NCBI GenBank assembly: GCA_914767715.1
Contig: OU612067.1
Location: forward strand, 29,364,162 to 29,424,161
Direction of reading: 5' to 3'
Origin: Membranipora membranacea
Taxonomy: Eukaryota > Bryozoa > Gymnolaemata > Cheilostomatida > Membraniporidae
DNA length: 60,000 nucleotides
The translations under genes and the position numbers were made by a program. The notes under the pieces were generated by a model, which was not told where the DNA came from, did not search any database, and saw only the letters and a program-made list of their open reading frames with translations. Numbering within the stretch: the first letter of the stretch is position 1; each line of letters begins with the position of its first letter. Positions 37,601 through 49,000 of this stretch are shown one piece after another.

Positions 37601-39524
37601 TACAGTGAGCATTTTTTTAACTGTATGAAATCTAGCCACATGAAATGTGAAAGGAACCCTGGATCCCAAACCAATAGTGTCTATAACATACCAAACAAAG
37701 AAAATCAGCTTCAGGAATGATTATTTTGTAAGCCAATCCAGTAAGACAAACAACATGGCTGTCACCTATGCTGACATGTTAATACACCACAAGTTTATAG
37801 TGTGTTTGGGAACAGTTAACAATGCAAATTTCAGGATTTTCCATAAGAGACTGACTTGGGTCTTCCAGGTGACGCAAATTTTGTAACTTTATAGCCGATT
37901 CACAATAACAGGAAAAACCGTTAAGCCAAACATTTAATGTCAGACCCGCTCTTCTAGTCTTTGGGCACAAAGTTTGGGATCCAGGATGGGTATAAGTCAA
38001 AGGAAAGAAGAAATATTAAAGAGAAAGCACACACCGGAAACCCAAACACTGCTGGTAGCGTGAGACTTTCGTCTCAGTATAGAACCTTTACTTGATGGAG
38101 AAGGAGACACGGCAGGCAGGCTGCCTGATCGGGGTTTGGGCACTGAGGGAGCTGGAGGGCTCTCAACACCCGCTTCATCATAAAGTTCTGCAACATAAAA
38201 TCAATTAACTTATGACTGCAATGAAAACTGAAAATTGAAATGTTGTTTGACTTGTTTCTTCGCGCATGCCTGAAGGCTGCATACAACACATTATAGCAAT
38301 TCACATTTTACATCTATTCCTTCTCTTTTGAACGTAGAGTAATTGTCAATTTCAAATCAGTAAAATAAATACTGATCAAACATTAATCAAAGGGGGCGTT
38401 TGATACCTACCTAATCCAAGTTACATTTGGCTAACATGACTAACAGGCTAACTTTATTACATGGCTGTTACTGTTCGAACAAGGAAAAAATGTCTTTTTA
38501 ATTCACAACTAGAACATTCATAGACAAACTTCCTTCTTCAAAATGAAAAGAAGCAGACTCAGCTGGCAGCTCAGCAGTTATCTTAATATGCTTCAGCTTG
38601 ATCTTGAACAGCGCCTGCATTATTATTTACTCAATAAAACTCACACAGGCTGCAATAGGTTGTAGCAATTACATATTGAAACAGACCTAATCATGACTGT
38701 CACAAAGGTCAAGTCTTTAGAAGTACAGAAAGGCATTACTTAGACCCTTTCCTATAGACTGAAGTACCATCAGAGACCATAGGTAATATCTATAGTCTGT
38801 GGTAGAAATTATCCATAGTCTCTGGTACCATGCAAAACCGCTCATGGGACTAGTTAGCTACCAGCTAGAATAGGCAATGTGTGCCGAAACCAGGGATAGC
38901 AATGATACACTATTATTGAACTACATAGAGCACACGAGCTATTCAGTTGTAAAAATAGTCGTACAAGAATCATGATCAGACTATTCTCACCTTCATCGTC
39001 ATCACCAGGTACAGACCCTGAGGCTATACTACCACTACCACTAAATCCCAACAGCTCCTCAAGTTTTACCTTCAGTGTGTTACCCTGTATTCTCAAGTTG
39101 GGTTTTAAACTAACACTGTCCAATTCTTTCAGGAACGAAAACACATCTGTGGGGAAAATAAAAAAAGAATTATTTAATGCGTTTAGTTCCAGAGGAGTAG
39201 GTAGGATGGACGGAGGCCACAGCAAATTTTAATGCTACAAAACACAAGTTCAAGCATCTGAATGCTGTCAAACCTAAGAAATATTTTCGTATGAGTTATC
39301 AGAACATCATGAGATCCACTGCCACATCCATTGTGAGATAAAGTGGAGTCCTACATACAAAAGGTCTGCAATCAAACAAGTTGAATTGATTGGCTAGTTT
39401 TGCTAGTATTGTCACAGACGGGTTAACATCGTTGTCCACGTTCCTAAACGCTTGAAGGTGTTTTCAAATACGAATAAGTACACTTACCTTCCAGGAAAGT
39501 TTTCACATCTGATCCAAGCTGCAT
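31660..39524 (-). CDS. SKAP: SKAP-like adaptor: N-terminal region, PH domain, tyrosine motifs, SH3 domain
   Basis: Eleven coding exons (high-to-low) join in phase to 1374 nt (457 residues): 39524-39488, 39146-38991, 38187-38092, 36734-36651, 36235-36119, 35656-35574, 35387-35198, 34644-34577, 33634-33572, 32773-32638, 32003-31660. The PH domain covers about residues 112-215: IQGFLEKKRPDGKLFGNLFQ, RFCVIHNGIFYYFDKES, KGAFTLKG, then TAKDFETMKQWI. A run of acidic EIYD-type motifs follows, then two PLPAVLP repeats and an SH3 domain at about 393-452 (FYALCDCEADLAHELSF, EKGWWTALL, GLVPVSYL). SKAP1/SKAP2 proteins have this order and work as cytoplasmic substrates of Src-family kinases. The first exon is open upstream of the ATG to its acceptor at 39553, so an earlier coding exon is possible. 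Exon 3 has an alternative donor 6 nt further on. Confidence 0.85.
32638..34644 (-). CDS. SKAP: SKAP-like gene: multiplied phosphotyrosine-motif exons
   Basis: Exons 34644-34577, 33634-33572 and 32773-32638 encode EEIYDDGGE, EETYDDGGE, EIYDEGGAE, EIYAELSGGEE and EEIYDEGE. A further ELYDEAG opens exon 38187-38092, ahead of the PH domain. That gives six acidic YD/YA motifs. The motif lies at the start of each of these exons, as expected if small exons were duplicated. In SKAP1/2 the comparable tyrosines are Src-kinase sites that bind SH2 domains; here that is inferred. Confidence 0.75.
32917..33156. mobile_element. MITE family copy 1
   Basis: A 240 bp element with 16-bp perfect terminal inverted repeats GGGGGGTCTTTCAATT / AATTGAAAGACCCCCC. 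The interior holds ATCGCTCACTCA and GAGTGAGCGAT words that can pair internally. No coding capacity. It lies in the SKAP-like intron between exons 32773-32638 and 33634-33572. Homologous copies are at 44002-44236 (reverse orientation) and 14946-15186. No unambiguous target-site duplication was found. Confidence 0.85.
33789..33869. repeat. 81-nt near-perfect hairpin, pre-miRNA-like or mini-foldback
   Basis: The left arm (33789-33816) and right arm (33841-33869) are inverted copies with about three mismatches over 28-29 bp, separated by a 24-nt loop. The core pair is GTCTATAGACTGTATAC against GTATACAGTCTGTAGAC. Arm and loop lengths fit an animal pre-miRNA on either strand, but a tiny foldback transposon fits too. 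Located in an intron of the SKAP-like gene. Confidence 0.6.
34034..34424. repeat. Minisatellite, 13 units of 27-32 bp
   Basis: Thirteen near-identical units carry ATACATACTTGTATATAAT followed by ATGTAGG. Short units (27 bp) alternate with longer ones carrying an extra GAAG or GGAAG. Each unit is partly self-complementary (TACAT ... ATGTA). The array lies in the SKAP-like intron between exons 34644-34577 and 33634-33572. All three minus frames are open across it, which is a repeat artefact and not coding. Confidence 0.92.
38762..38835. repeat. Imperfect inverted repeat with CATAGTCTCTGGTAC word
   Basis: AGTACCATCAGAGACCATAGG near 38761-38781 pairs imperfectly with CCATAGTCTCTGGTACCAT near 38812-38830. 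An internal CTATAGTCTGTGGT lies between them. The words match the hairpin at 245-299. It lies in a SKAP-like intron. Confidence 0.45.
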
Positions 39525-39553
39525 TATGACGATGTTTATTGATGCTTCATTAG

Positions 39554-42500
39554 CTGTAAATATATTTCAAACTATGTGTATATAACTTGGAGACTTTTTG
39601 GAATAAAGGGGTCTCAAAAACTCCCAGTATCCCTGTAGGTTGTTGGTATCAGCATTCACTCACAGACGCAACTACAAATAGATGACAGGCAAAATATAGA
39701 AATAAATATTTGACATTTCCAATAATAATGCACAGGTTAGTTAGTCTGTTATCCTAGTTAATCTGTCAGGTATCCTTTGATATACACCCATAACGAAAAT
39801 TTATGCTGTTCCGGATGGGCACTAAAACCGTCACTGGCGATGAGTGTTGTAAGGTGTGTGGTGTGGCAGGTGATGTATGAAACATGTCTTACAGCACTCA
39901 AGTCTCAAGGCCTTGAAAGCATTATGCTGTAGGAGCCGCAGAGTGCTATAAGACGTGTCCCATAAGCACCAATTGCTATACCTCTCTCAACACACAAGTG
40001 TTGGATTGGACTGATTGTTGTAGCACCCAACATTGGCTACACGAAAAACCCTTTACTACATTTTTTGCATGAAACTGGACACTGCCCATACCGAACTGGA
40101 CTTTTACTGTAATGCCCGCTTTAATTCAGACTCTGTTGTCAAAAATCATTTTTCCAACAAGGTTTTCTTGAGGTCAAACTGTATTCTGTTCCACTTTTAC
40201 CTAGCTTTAAGTGTCAGACAGACTAGGGAGATTATACAGACAAGCTCACTTTGAAAACAGTCCCACTCTCATGGCTCTGACCTAGTCTAGACCTAGGCTA
40301 GGATCCCCAGCCCAGGCTAACTCTCACCTCTGGTTTAATAATGGACTTGATGATTAGTGTGTTGTACTGTTTACTATCTACACGACTGTTGTTAATTTAC
40401 CTTCTCATGTGGGTTGGCTGAAGTAATAGACTCTTGCTTTGTGTAATCACTTCCAATAATTTGATGATTGGCAGTACTATCTATGATTATAGGGAGTTTA
40501 ATTCTTCTTCCTGCAGCTGTTGAGTAACGCTACTAGTGCTAGCCATCAACTTCCTTGTTCCTGCATGCAACATAAACTGAACACGTGAGGGTTTATTTGT
40601 AAACACAGAGTATTAATCTGCAGAAAAGTTATTTACAAGAATGCGGGTGGGACACTATCCCCACATCATGTTGTATTATTGAGGAAACATAGCCCGGATA
40701 TCAGGTATCTTACTGCAGAAACTTTCTCTAAAATTATTTTTGGGCTCAAATTCATTGAAAACTATACAAGTCAGTTACAATCACAGCTGAGAGAAATGCA
40801 TGGAACTTCTTAAATCATGACATAGATTGGGATTAATTTGGATGGCATAGTCCACCTTGTGATCTAGCCCAGTGTCAATGCACGGGCAAGAATTGATGGA
40901 TTATTATAATTTATTTAATTAATAGTATCTATCATCATCATCATTAGCCTGTCCCCCACCGAACAAAGCTTGTCAAGGCAGGCTACATCCTACATCATCA
41001 TATATCTGGAGAGTTTTAGATATCAAACAATCATGTATTGTAATTGTATACTATCTTACTCTAAGTATATATGATCAGCTTCTTACTCTTAGAGTATACA
41101 TACATGGCATTGTGACAAAGTGTACATTCTTGTAGGCCTACCTCTAGAAGTCAATGCAGGGCATTACTCAGTCTTGCAGTAGTAGTGTTGCATTGTTGTC
41201 ATTTGTGGGAGGTCTACATAGTACACATGCTGAATTCTTATCATACCTTGTTGTTATATCAAGGCAGTGCTAGGGAGTAGAGGAAGAGGGGAAACCATCT
41301 AAGAAAATTGTATGTGCATGTTTTTCCAATGGGTCAGTTGCAAGTGGCTCTTGCAATGTGGCCGCAGAAAAATCAGTAAGAATTTTTATTATGTTAGCTG
41401 ACACTTACTTACAGTGTAAGTGACAGCTTGAGTGAATTGATTAAATTGGGTCTACCAGATCTGACTCTATGTAATCATAGGTATTTGGTGAAAATAGCGC
41501 CCATGAAGTAACGAGCTTGAATATGATGCTCTAATGTTTGTTTGTTTCTGCAATATATATATATATACTTCATCATGATAAAGTCTATAGGAAAAGTTAA
41601 TTTGGTTCGTTTGTCTGATTCCCATACACCTACCCATTGAGATGGCGTGTCAAGAACAACTCAACAAATCTCATGTATTTTTTGCCAGACAGACATAAAT
41701 TTTCTCAGGTTGCGAGCAGTCACCTTGCACTTCTTTGGATGACAACCATCTCCAAAGTTTAGTTGACTTCTAAATAAATACTGGCCCTGATCAGAAGAAA
41801 GGCAGCCAAACCCATGTTCACCATAAATCTTTCACGTCAGCTAGAAATCTTGTTTCAGAGGTTCTTTCTTTGCGATCTTGATAACTTATACCATTGATTT
41901 ATTTTTTATTTTCACCTTATTCCCCACTGCTTTCAACCCAGCATTTATCACGCAAAGATGCTGTCTGCCTAAGTACAAAGGTTGTTACCATTTCAAAATT
42001 AGTAACAACCTCCATGCTGAGGCATAGGGTTGTAGCCTGCTGTATACCATGATTGCTCTACATATTGTGTCAAATCCACTTGGGGTGTTATGATAGCGCA
42101 GGCTACTATATTGTGAATTATGGTTATGTAGCCTAATGAATGTGAGATTTCAATCCCTGTGAAATCTTTACTCATTCCATTTTTTTCTAATGCACTGAGA
42201 AGAAAAGTCTGTAGTTAAAGGTCTAATGACTAAAATACCCTTGCCAAGCTGGAAGGGTATTTTTTATTGTATCCATATCATAATTAAAGGAAGAGGCTAG
42301 CCTGACTTGTTTTCATGTCAATTATTTTCATGAAATAACTACGACTGGAGTCAACTGCAATTTCATTATATTGACAGGTTTGATGGTAAATTTTAACTTG
42401 TGAACCTTTAACCAAATAATACTTTAGCTGGATTCTTAGCAGCTGTGAAACATAGTTAAGTCACAGTACAGCCCTGTTATATTATTATCGGTATCTTTAT

Positions 42501-43067
42501 TGGTATTAATTACGATATTATTATTATTACCATGTTATCGGTAACGGTATTATGCCGTTTACTGTAAAGTTACAATATAAAACACAAAAAAGCTAGTTAG
42601 CCTCGTCACACAGTCATCTGTTATTATTTTGTTGGTAGTGTGACCAAGCTAAGCAGGACTGTCTCTAATCATTTGTTACTATCAATCTCTCTATATGTTG
42701 ATAGATGATCTTTGTATTGGCCTTACTGTTTTATTCATGACAAGGCCCATAAATAATCATAATCTCTACCATACATGTCAATGGCACAATGTAAATTTCC
42801 GTGTACGTGCATTTATTTTTACGATAGTGATAAAAAAGAGATGATTATAAGTGTGACTCAGCATTGCAAACATGTGTTACATATCCACATATCGTAACAA
42901 GGAACTTGTCAACGTGATGTTTTCGGTGTATTGCTCAGATTAAATGACCAAGCATTTTGTTTTGTAATTATACGCATTCATTTCATGTTTTAGACAGTGA
43001 GTGAACTAGAGTGATTGGAGTATCATATCTCTCTTAGTCTCAGCAGAATACAGCAAACAGAAACAAG
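39554..43067. other. Divergent intergenic region between SKAP-like gene and TMEM205
   Basis: Contains the 5' ends and presumably the promoters of two head-to-head genes. No TATA box or recognisable upstream SKAP-like exon could be fixed. A word shared with 37170-37200 (CAAAGCTTGTCAAG followed by GGCTAC or GCCTAC) lies near 40963-40984. A short (TA)n lies near 41552-41567. Otherwise AT-rich sequence without coding signal. Confidence 0.4.
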
Positions 43068-46000
43068 ATGGCTGTAACAGGAAGATATCTGTAAGTATGG
43101 ATAGTGTTATCAGGATATAATTCTATAGCTTGTCTTGTGACAGTAGGCTACAAGTATATTCTCCAACCCAACCCAACATATTTTACTAGCCTACTATAAC
43201 ACATATTCTTAGCGTCATCTCATTGTCATACTGGCCTAGGAATGGGGTCTTGGTTGCATGGTTTTGAGATTTAATTACTCTCAGTGCTTGCTTCCGATGC
43301 AGTGGTGCTGACTTGATATGAGACCTCTCTTCTCAGCTGTTACAGTTGACTGCCGTTATCCGCTACTGTGAGCCTTTACTGATCTCTCTAGACTTTCTGT
43401 CATGGTATCTCCCTCAACTAAGTGTGTTCTTGTGTCTCCTGCCGGCTGATGAAACTCACATTCTTCTACGCCTCTCAAGCCCAAGCCCTTCCAACGTGAT
43501 TGTTGTCGGTCCGTTGAGGATGTCGCTGTCTTCGATTTCTCACAAGATAACATGACTGATGACCTTGAATAGGTAAAAAATGTTTCGGGGTCACTGGTAT
43601 CACATATTGTCAAGGACACACCTATCTGTAATTAAGCACTGTTGTTTTCTTCTTACAAAGAGAATGCCAAATAACCTTTTCAGCAACTTATCACATGGCA
43701 ACTAGGCAGGCAAAAACTCGGTGATAGCAGATCCGTTGGCATATCAATTGATGACAGCTTGCACCAAATTCTGAACTATTCATATTTTAGTAGCATCTGC
43801 ATACCTACATCTTCTTTCACAGCTTTCTTAACCTGTCGTTTGGACATTCCAAACTCGCTTTACATCTTATGATGGCTGTTGTACAAGCCCCTTACAAACA
43901 TCGGAGTTACGACCGCAGCAGGGTTTACACGCTGCTTTTTGCAGGTTTTCCCCATTCTGGTCCAATTCAAACTGATCGATAGAATTAAGCATTGTCACTC
44001 AGGGGGGTCTTTCAATTTCAATTACTAAAGCAAGTTATCACTATCACATCGCTCAAAATAATCACTCTCTTGGTCTTTCAATTAGATAAAATCGCTCCCA
44101 GATCGCTCACTCAGAATGTATATAGTTCAATCAAGTGACTGAGCATTCTGAAAGCGAGACCCGTAGCAGGTATCGCTCATTCAGTGAGTGAGCGATCAAA
44201 TCGCCATTTTGGCTGTTTCTAATTGAAAGACCCCCCAGACAGACTTCTTCGATGTCTCACAGACTTCAAAGTTCGCTTGATAAAGCCTTCCTTCTTCTTG
44301 TCATCAAACCACATGCTAATCTCTTATTTATAACCGCTCATCTAAACTTTTAAGATGTGCGAGAAACAACAACATTGACTGATGCTGGGAATAATGATAA
44401 ATTCAGAGCTACAAAATTAACCTTGACCCAACTAAGAGATACTATTTCATAATTCAATTTTAGAATTGTGGGCTCAACTAAAAGCGACAAAAATTATAAC
44501 CAATACTTAGTCCTACATGCTCATGATGTTAGTATATTTTGAGTTGCCCTAGCCTGACAAGACATTTTTGGTTTTCTGTGCAATTCTTTAAACGATACAG
44601 GTTCAAGCTTACCTTTCTCTCCTACCAAAATCATCTTATCAGTAACCTAAATTACACGCCTGCTATGTGTTGCATACAGTACTGACCAGTTTACATAACT
44701 AGTTCATGACTGTCCGCCCTATCTATTAGTCTAATACAGAGAAATACCACTAATATGTTACTTCTTTGGTATATTTGCAGATTCACACAGCCGGAGTCTA
44801 TACTATGTATTGTAGCTGTTGTTCTCATATACTTTGGATCTCATCTTGATTCCAACTCTATATCTGAAGTGCTCATCAACTTTGTACACATCACATCCTT
44901 TAGTCTGTTTGTTGGCATGTCCTTCTGGGTTACCTTTATAGCAGGTGAGTTATTAGTTCTCTCAGACTCAGACACTTGTCTCGGTCACTGTTAGTTGCAT
45001 TCCATTATCCCTTTCATCACGGCGATGGTTGATCATGGAATGCCATTACAAGAAACCCGGGTAGAGCTTGATAAGTTAAACTAGAAGGTAGTGTCGCTTA
45101 TCAGTGGTGCCGAAAATTTTCTTGTTGAAATCGCTAGATGTGTAATAACTACCACATACCGGATGATTGTTGAAGCCCGTGTATTTAATACACAATATCT
45201 TGTTAATACTTAATTTGTGATCTGATAGTCAAAGCCTTGTTTGTCTATGAATCCCAAAAAAAAACACGTCAAATTTTATTCTCAAATTGTTCTCGGATTT
45301 GTATCACTATGACAGACTGCTCTGCCATTCCTTGATCTGATGCTTCTTCTGGTATTAATGCGATCTTTGCATAATTAGCCAGTAAAATATCATTAGAAGT
45401 TGGCTGCTCCTACAATACACAAAACAATGAGCAGGCAACTCCGACATTACATGAGATGTTATTTCAAACAAGAGTTCAAAATTGTATTATTCATTGCATT
45501 TTTTCATAACAAGTTTGAACCAATCACTCATGACATTTGATGATGTTACCATCTCACAATATAAGGAAAAAGGGGATATATCACTATCAAAACTACAATT
45601 ATGTGTCCTAACTTTTCTTTAACTCTCACAATTTCCATATGCCAACAAAAATCTTATTTTAAAAAATGTGGCGTTTATTCGACTCATCTCCATTGAAACA
45701 ATTTGCAGCCATCTCGTTCTGTGTGCTGCAGTTGTTTGCTATCACCATTTTTTGATACAGCTTTTCAAAACAATGAGATGCAATTTGATATATAATTTAT
45801 TTATATATATATACCTATTTATATTATTGTTTTGTTTCCAGGATTGACGATGTATCCTCTGTTACCAAGACATTTATTCAGTAAGATACAGTGTGCTCTG
45901 TTCCCTAAGTTTGTGAGATACTGTCTCATCTTCTCTACTCTGTCTCTAGTCTCGTATTATATCATCATCAGCGGACAACAAGAGCCACTCGTCGGCAAGG

Positions 46001-49000
46001 TAAGTCTCTCGTCGGCAAGGTAAGTCTCTCGTCGGCAAGGTAAGTCTCTCGTCGGCAAGGTAAGTCACTCGTCGGCAAGGTAAGTCGCTCGTCGGCAAGG
46101 TAAGTCACTCGTCGGCAAGGTAAGTCACTCGTCGGCAAGGTGAGCGCATGCTTATGTGGTGTACTGTTGACTTGGGGATAGTTTTGTTACTGGGATTGTA
46201 TTGACTTAGTAACCTTAGTTAGGAGAAAATGTGTTAAACAGTGGAAGGGAAATATTATCTTACCAATTCAGGAATATGGTCTAGCTAGGGCCTAAGCAAT
46301 CAAATCCAAATTTATAATTGCCAAGACAAACATCAATGACTCAATTTTCGCACACGCGCTGAGCTCCAGTTGTAGCTGAGTCAGGCTCAGCCAGATTTTA
46401 CATTTCTATACAAAGGATTTATAGTTAATTCTTGATTCATGCTCGACCATGGCAGGTTCCCTAAACCCATACAGGCAACTTTGTTAGGTTTTTATTACAG
46501 CTGCATTTCCCTATGTATTCATACTAACATTAACTTTGAAAATTGAATTTAAAATTAATATGTCAATGACCGATCCGAATATCAACATACCATCTACCGT
46601 TTGAAAGCTACTGAATATGACTAACTGAAAAAACTAGAATCGATTATGCTGCGCCATGTTAGTGAAGAAATTGGGTTAAAACCGATGTTTTTGTCAATGC
46701 AGATGGAGTTGTCAAAATTTTGCAGGAAATTCTAAAATATGTGGAATGTATTCTTCAAGATTGAGTTCATCATGAAGTTTGGTTCGGTATAATATATGAT
46801 GACTATAGTCTAAAGTGGCTTGTTATGTCACAACATACAATGCATTTTTTTGTGAAGTGGTGAAAATAAATTTGAAATTTCAATCAATGATCCAGAACAG
46901 ACCATAGGCTTGAAACAAAATAAATTAAGATTTTCTGTTAGAGTACTCTTCAAATGACATATATATATATTGATTTTCAATTTTGCATATCGCTATGACA
47001 ATAGAATGAAGCTAATATTTGTGTCACTTTGACATATCGTCAAACATGCTGTCCAAATGACCATTATGGCAGCCTAACACAAATATTTTAGAATATCCAT
47101 GGTGAATACAGGAAATGCCAATTCCAATAGAAAACCTTTTGAGGCATATTTTGGCGACAAATTCAGGAAAAATGAATATTCAATGGAGAATTCTGTTGGC
47201 ATTTCCTGTATAAAAGCGGCTTCGGATGTGAGAACTTTCAAAGAAGTTTTTGCAGATCCACAATCATGGTCTGTTGGATCCATTTTTGAAGTTATGCAAA
47301 AATGACAAAAAATAGCCTGTCTGTCTTTAAATGATCAATGGTGATAGCGTTATACTAGCTTCGCTGTCGTAAATTGGTGTGAAGAGTACTCTAAACAAAA
47401 ATCATAAATATTCCTTGCCAAAAGCTTATGATCTGTTCCACAAATCATTGATTGAAATTTCACATATTTTCACCAACCAACAATAATCATTCATTTATGA
47501 TGTGATGTGATGTGATGTAAAAAGTCACTACATACATGTCATACATTAATCAAACCATAATATTATGATGAACTCAATCCATGAGAATGAATTTCACTTG
47601 TTTTAAATATTCTAGCAATCATCTTGACTCTGCTCTTCATTAACAAAAACATAATTTTCTACCTCTTTACCTCAATAAGACGGCACAACGTCATCGAATC
47701 AAGTTTTTGCTCGGCAGCTTTCCAACTGTATATGATATGTTGATATTCACATCGGTCATTGACATTAAATTACTCTTATGATCAATTAATTTTTCTTAGA
47801 AAGACAAGGTGGTGAGGTAAAGACCAATGACTTCACATTCAATATTTTTGGAAAGATTAACCAGGTTGTTATGGGTTGTCGCTACAAAAAAACAACATAA
47901 TATACCTATTACATGTGTACACATACTTTACAAGCTCAATTAAACAAAGTTTACTCCAACCAAGGAACAAATTAGTCACGCCAATCCCACGCTTCTGTGC
48001 ACCCCACACCAAATCTTAAGATAAAAAATTTTTTTGAATGTTTCTAAGAAAAGGAATTTACAAAATAATACTTAGTATCAATTCTCAAATTGAAGGAACT
48101 CTAATAGAATTTTTTTAATCTGTTTTTAACACTGTGCCATGAATTCAACTATATTTTTAATGCTCTTAGAGGATAAACAGGCTGGGAGATTTACATTACT
48201 AATTCATATTTGGACATCAGATACAGTAGCTATCTCCTTCCAGATAAAGAGAAAGTAACTCTGGTTTAATCTTAATTGCGCTTATGATATAGCTAATTAT
48301 CAGATAAACAATGTACTCAAGGAAATGTTTATGTAGGTATTTGGAGGGAGATTAAATGAGTAATCATTGATGAATATTAACTCCCAATGGCAGGTTCCCT
48401 AAAGCAGTACATGCTGCTATGAAAGATGTTTTATTATAGTTGAATTTTCCCATGTCTTCATATAAACATTAATTTGAAAATTTAATTTAACTCTTAGGCA
48501 TGATCAGTTAATTTTTTCTTTGAAAGATAAAGTGGCGAGGTGAAGACAAAATGACTTCACATTTAATATTTTTGGAAAGATTAATTTTAATTAATTGTGT
48601 AAGGGTCATTGACTCTGTCCAGCAAACAACATTACAATACCTGGCAGTACCTGTGTGTGCATAGTTCACCAGCTAATAGAGCCAAGTGTTTTTCACAACA
48701 AGCTCAGGAATAAAAATGCCAATCCCAGTTTCTTTTTGTGAATGTTATTAAGAAAAGGAAATTACTAAGCAAGTTTTTACTCTCAATTTCAAGGAATTCC
48801 ATCTGGCGTTTAAGGAATACCAATTGGCCTTAAACACTCACTGTACCAGAAATAAAAGTAATTGTTTTAATGGATAAGCGGATGGATAAGCAGGCTGGCC
48901 TAATTGGGAAATTTACATTACCGATTCACATTTGAACATCAGATACAGTAGTTGTCTCCTTCAGGATAAAGAGAAGGTAACACTGAATTAATCTTATGAT

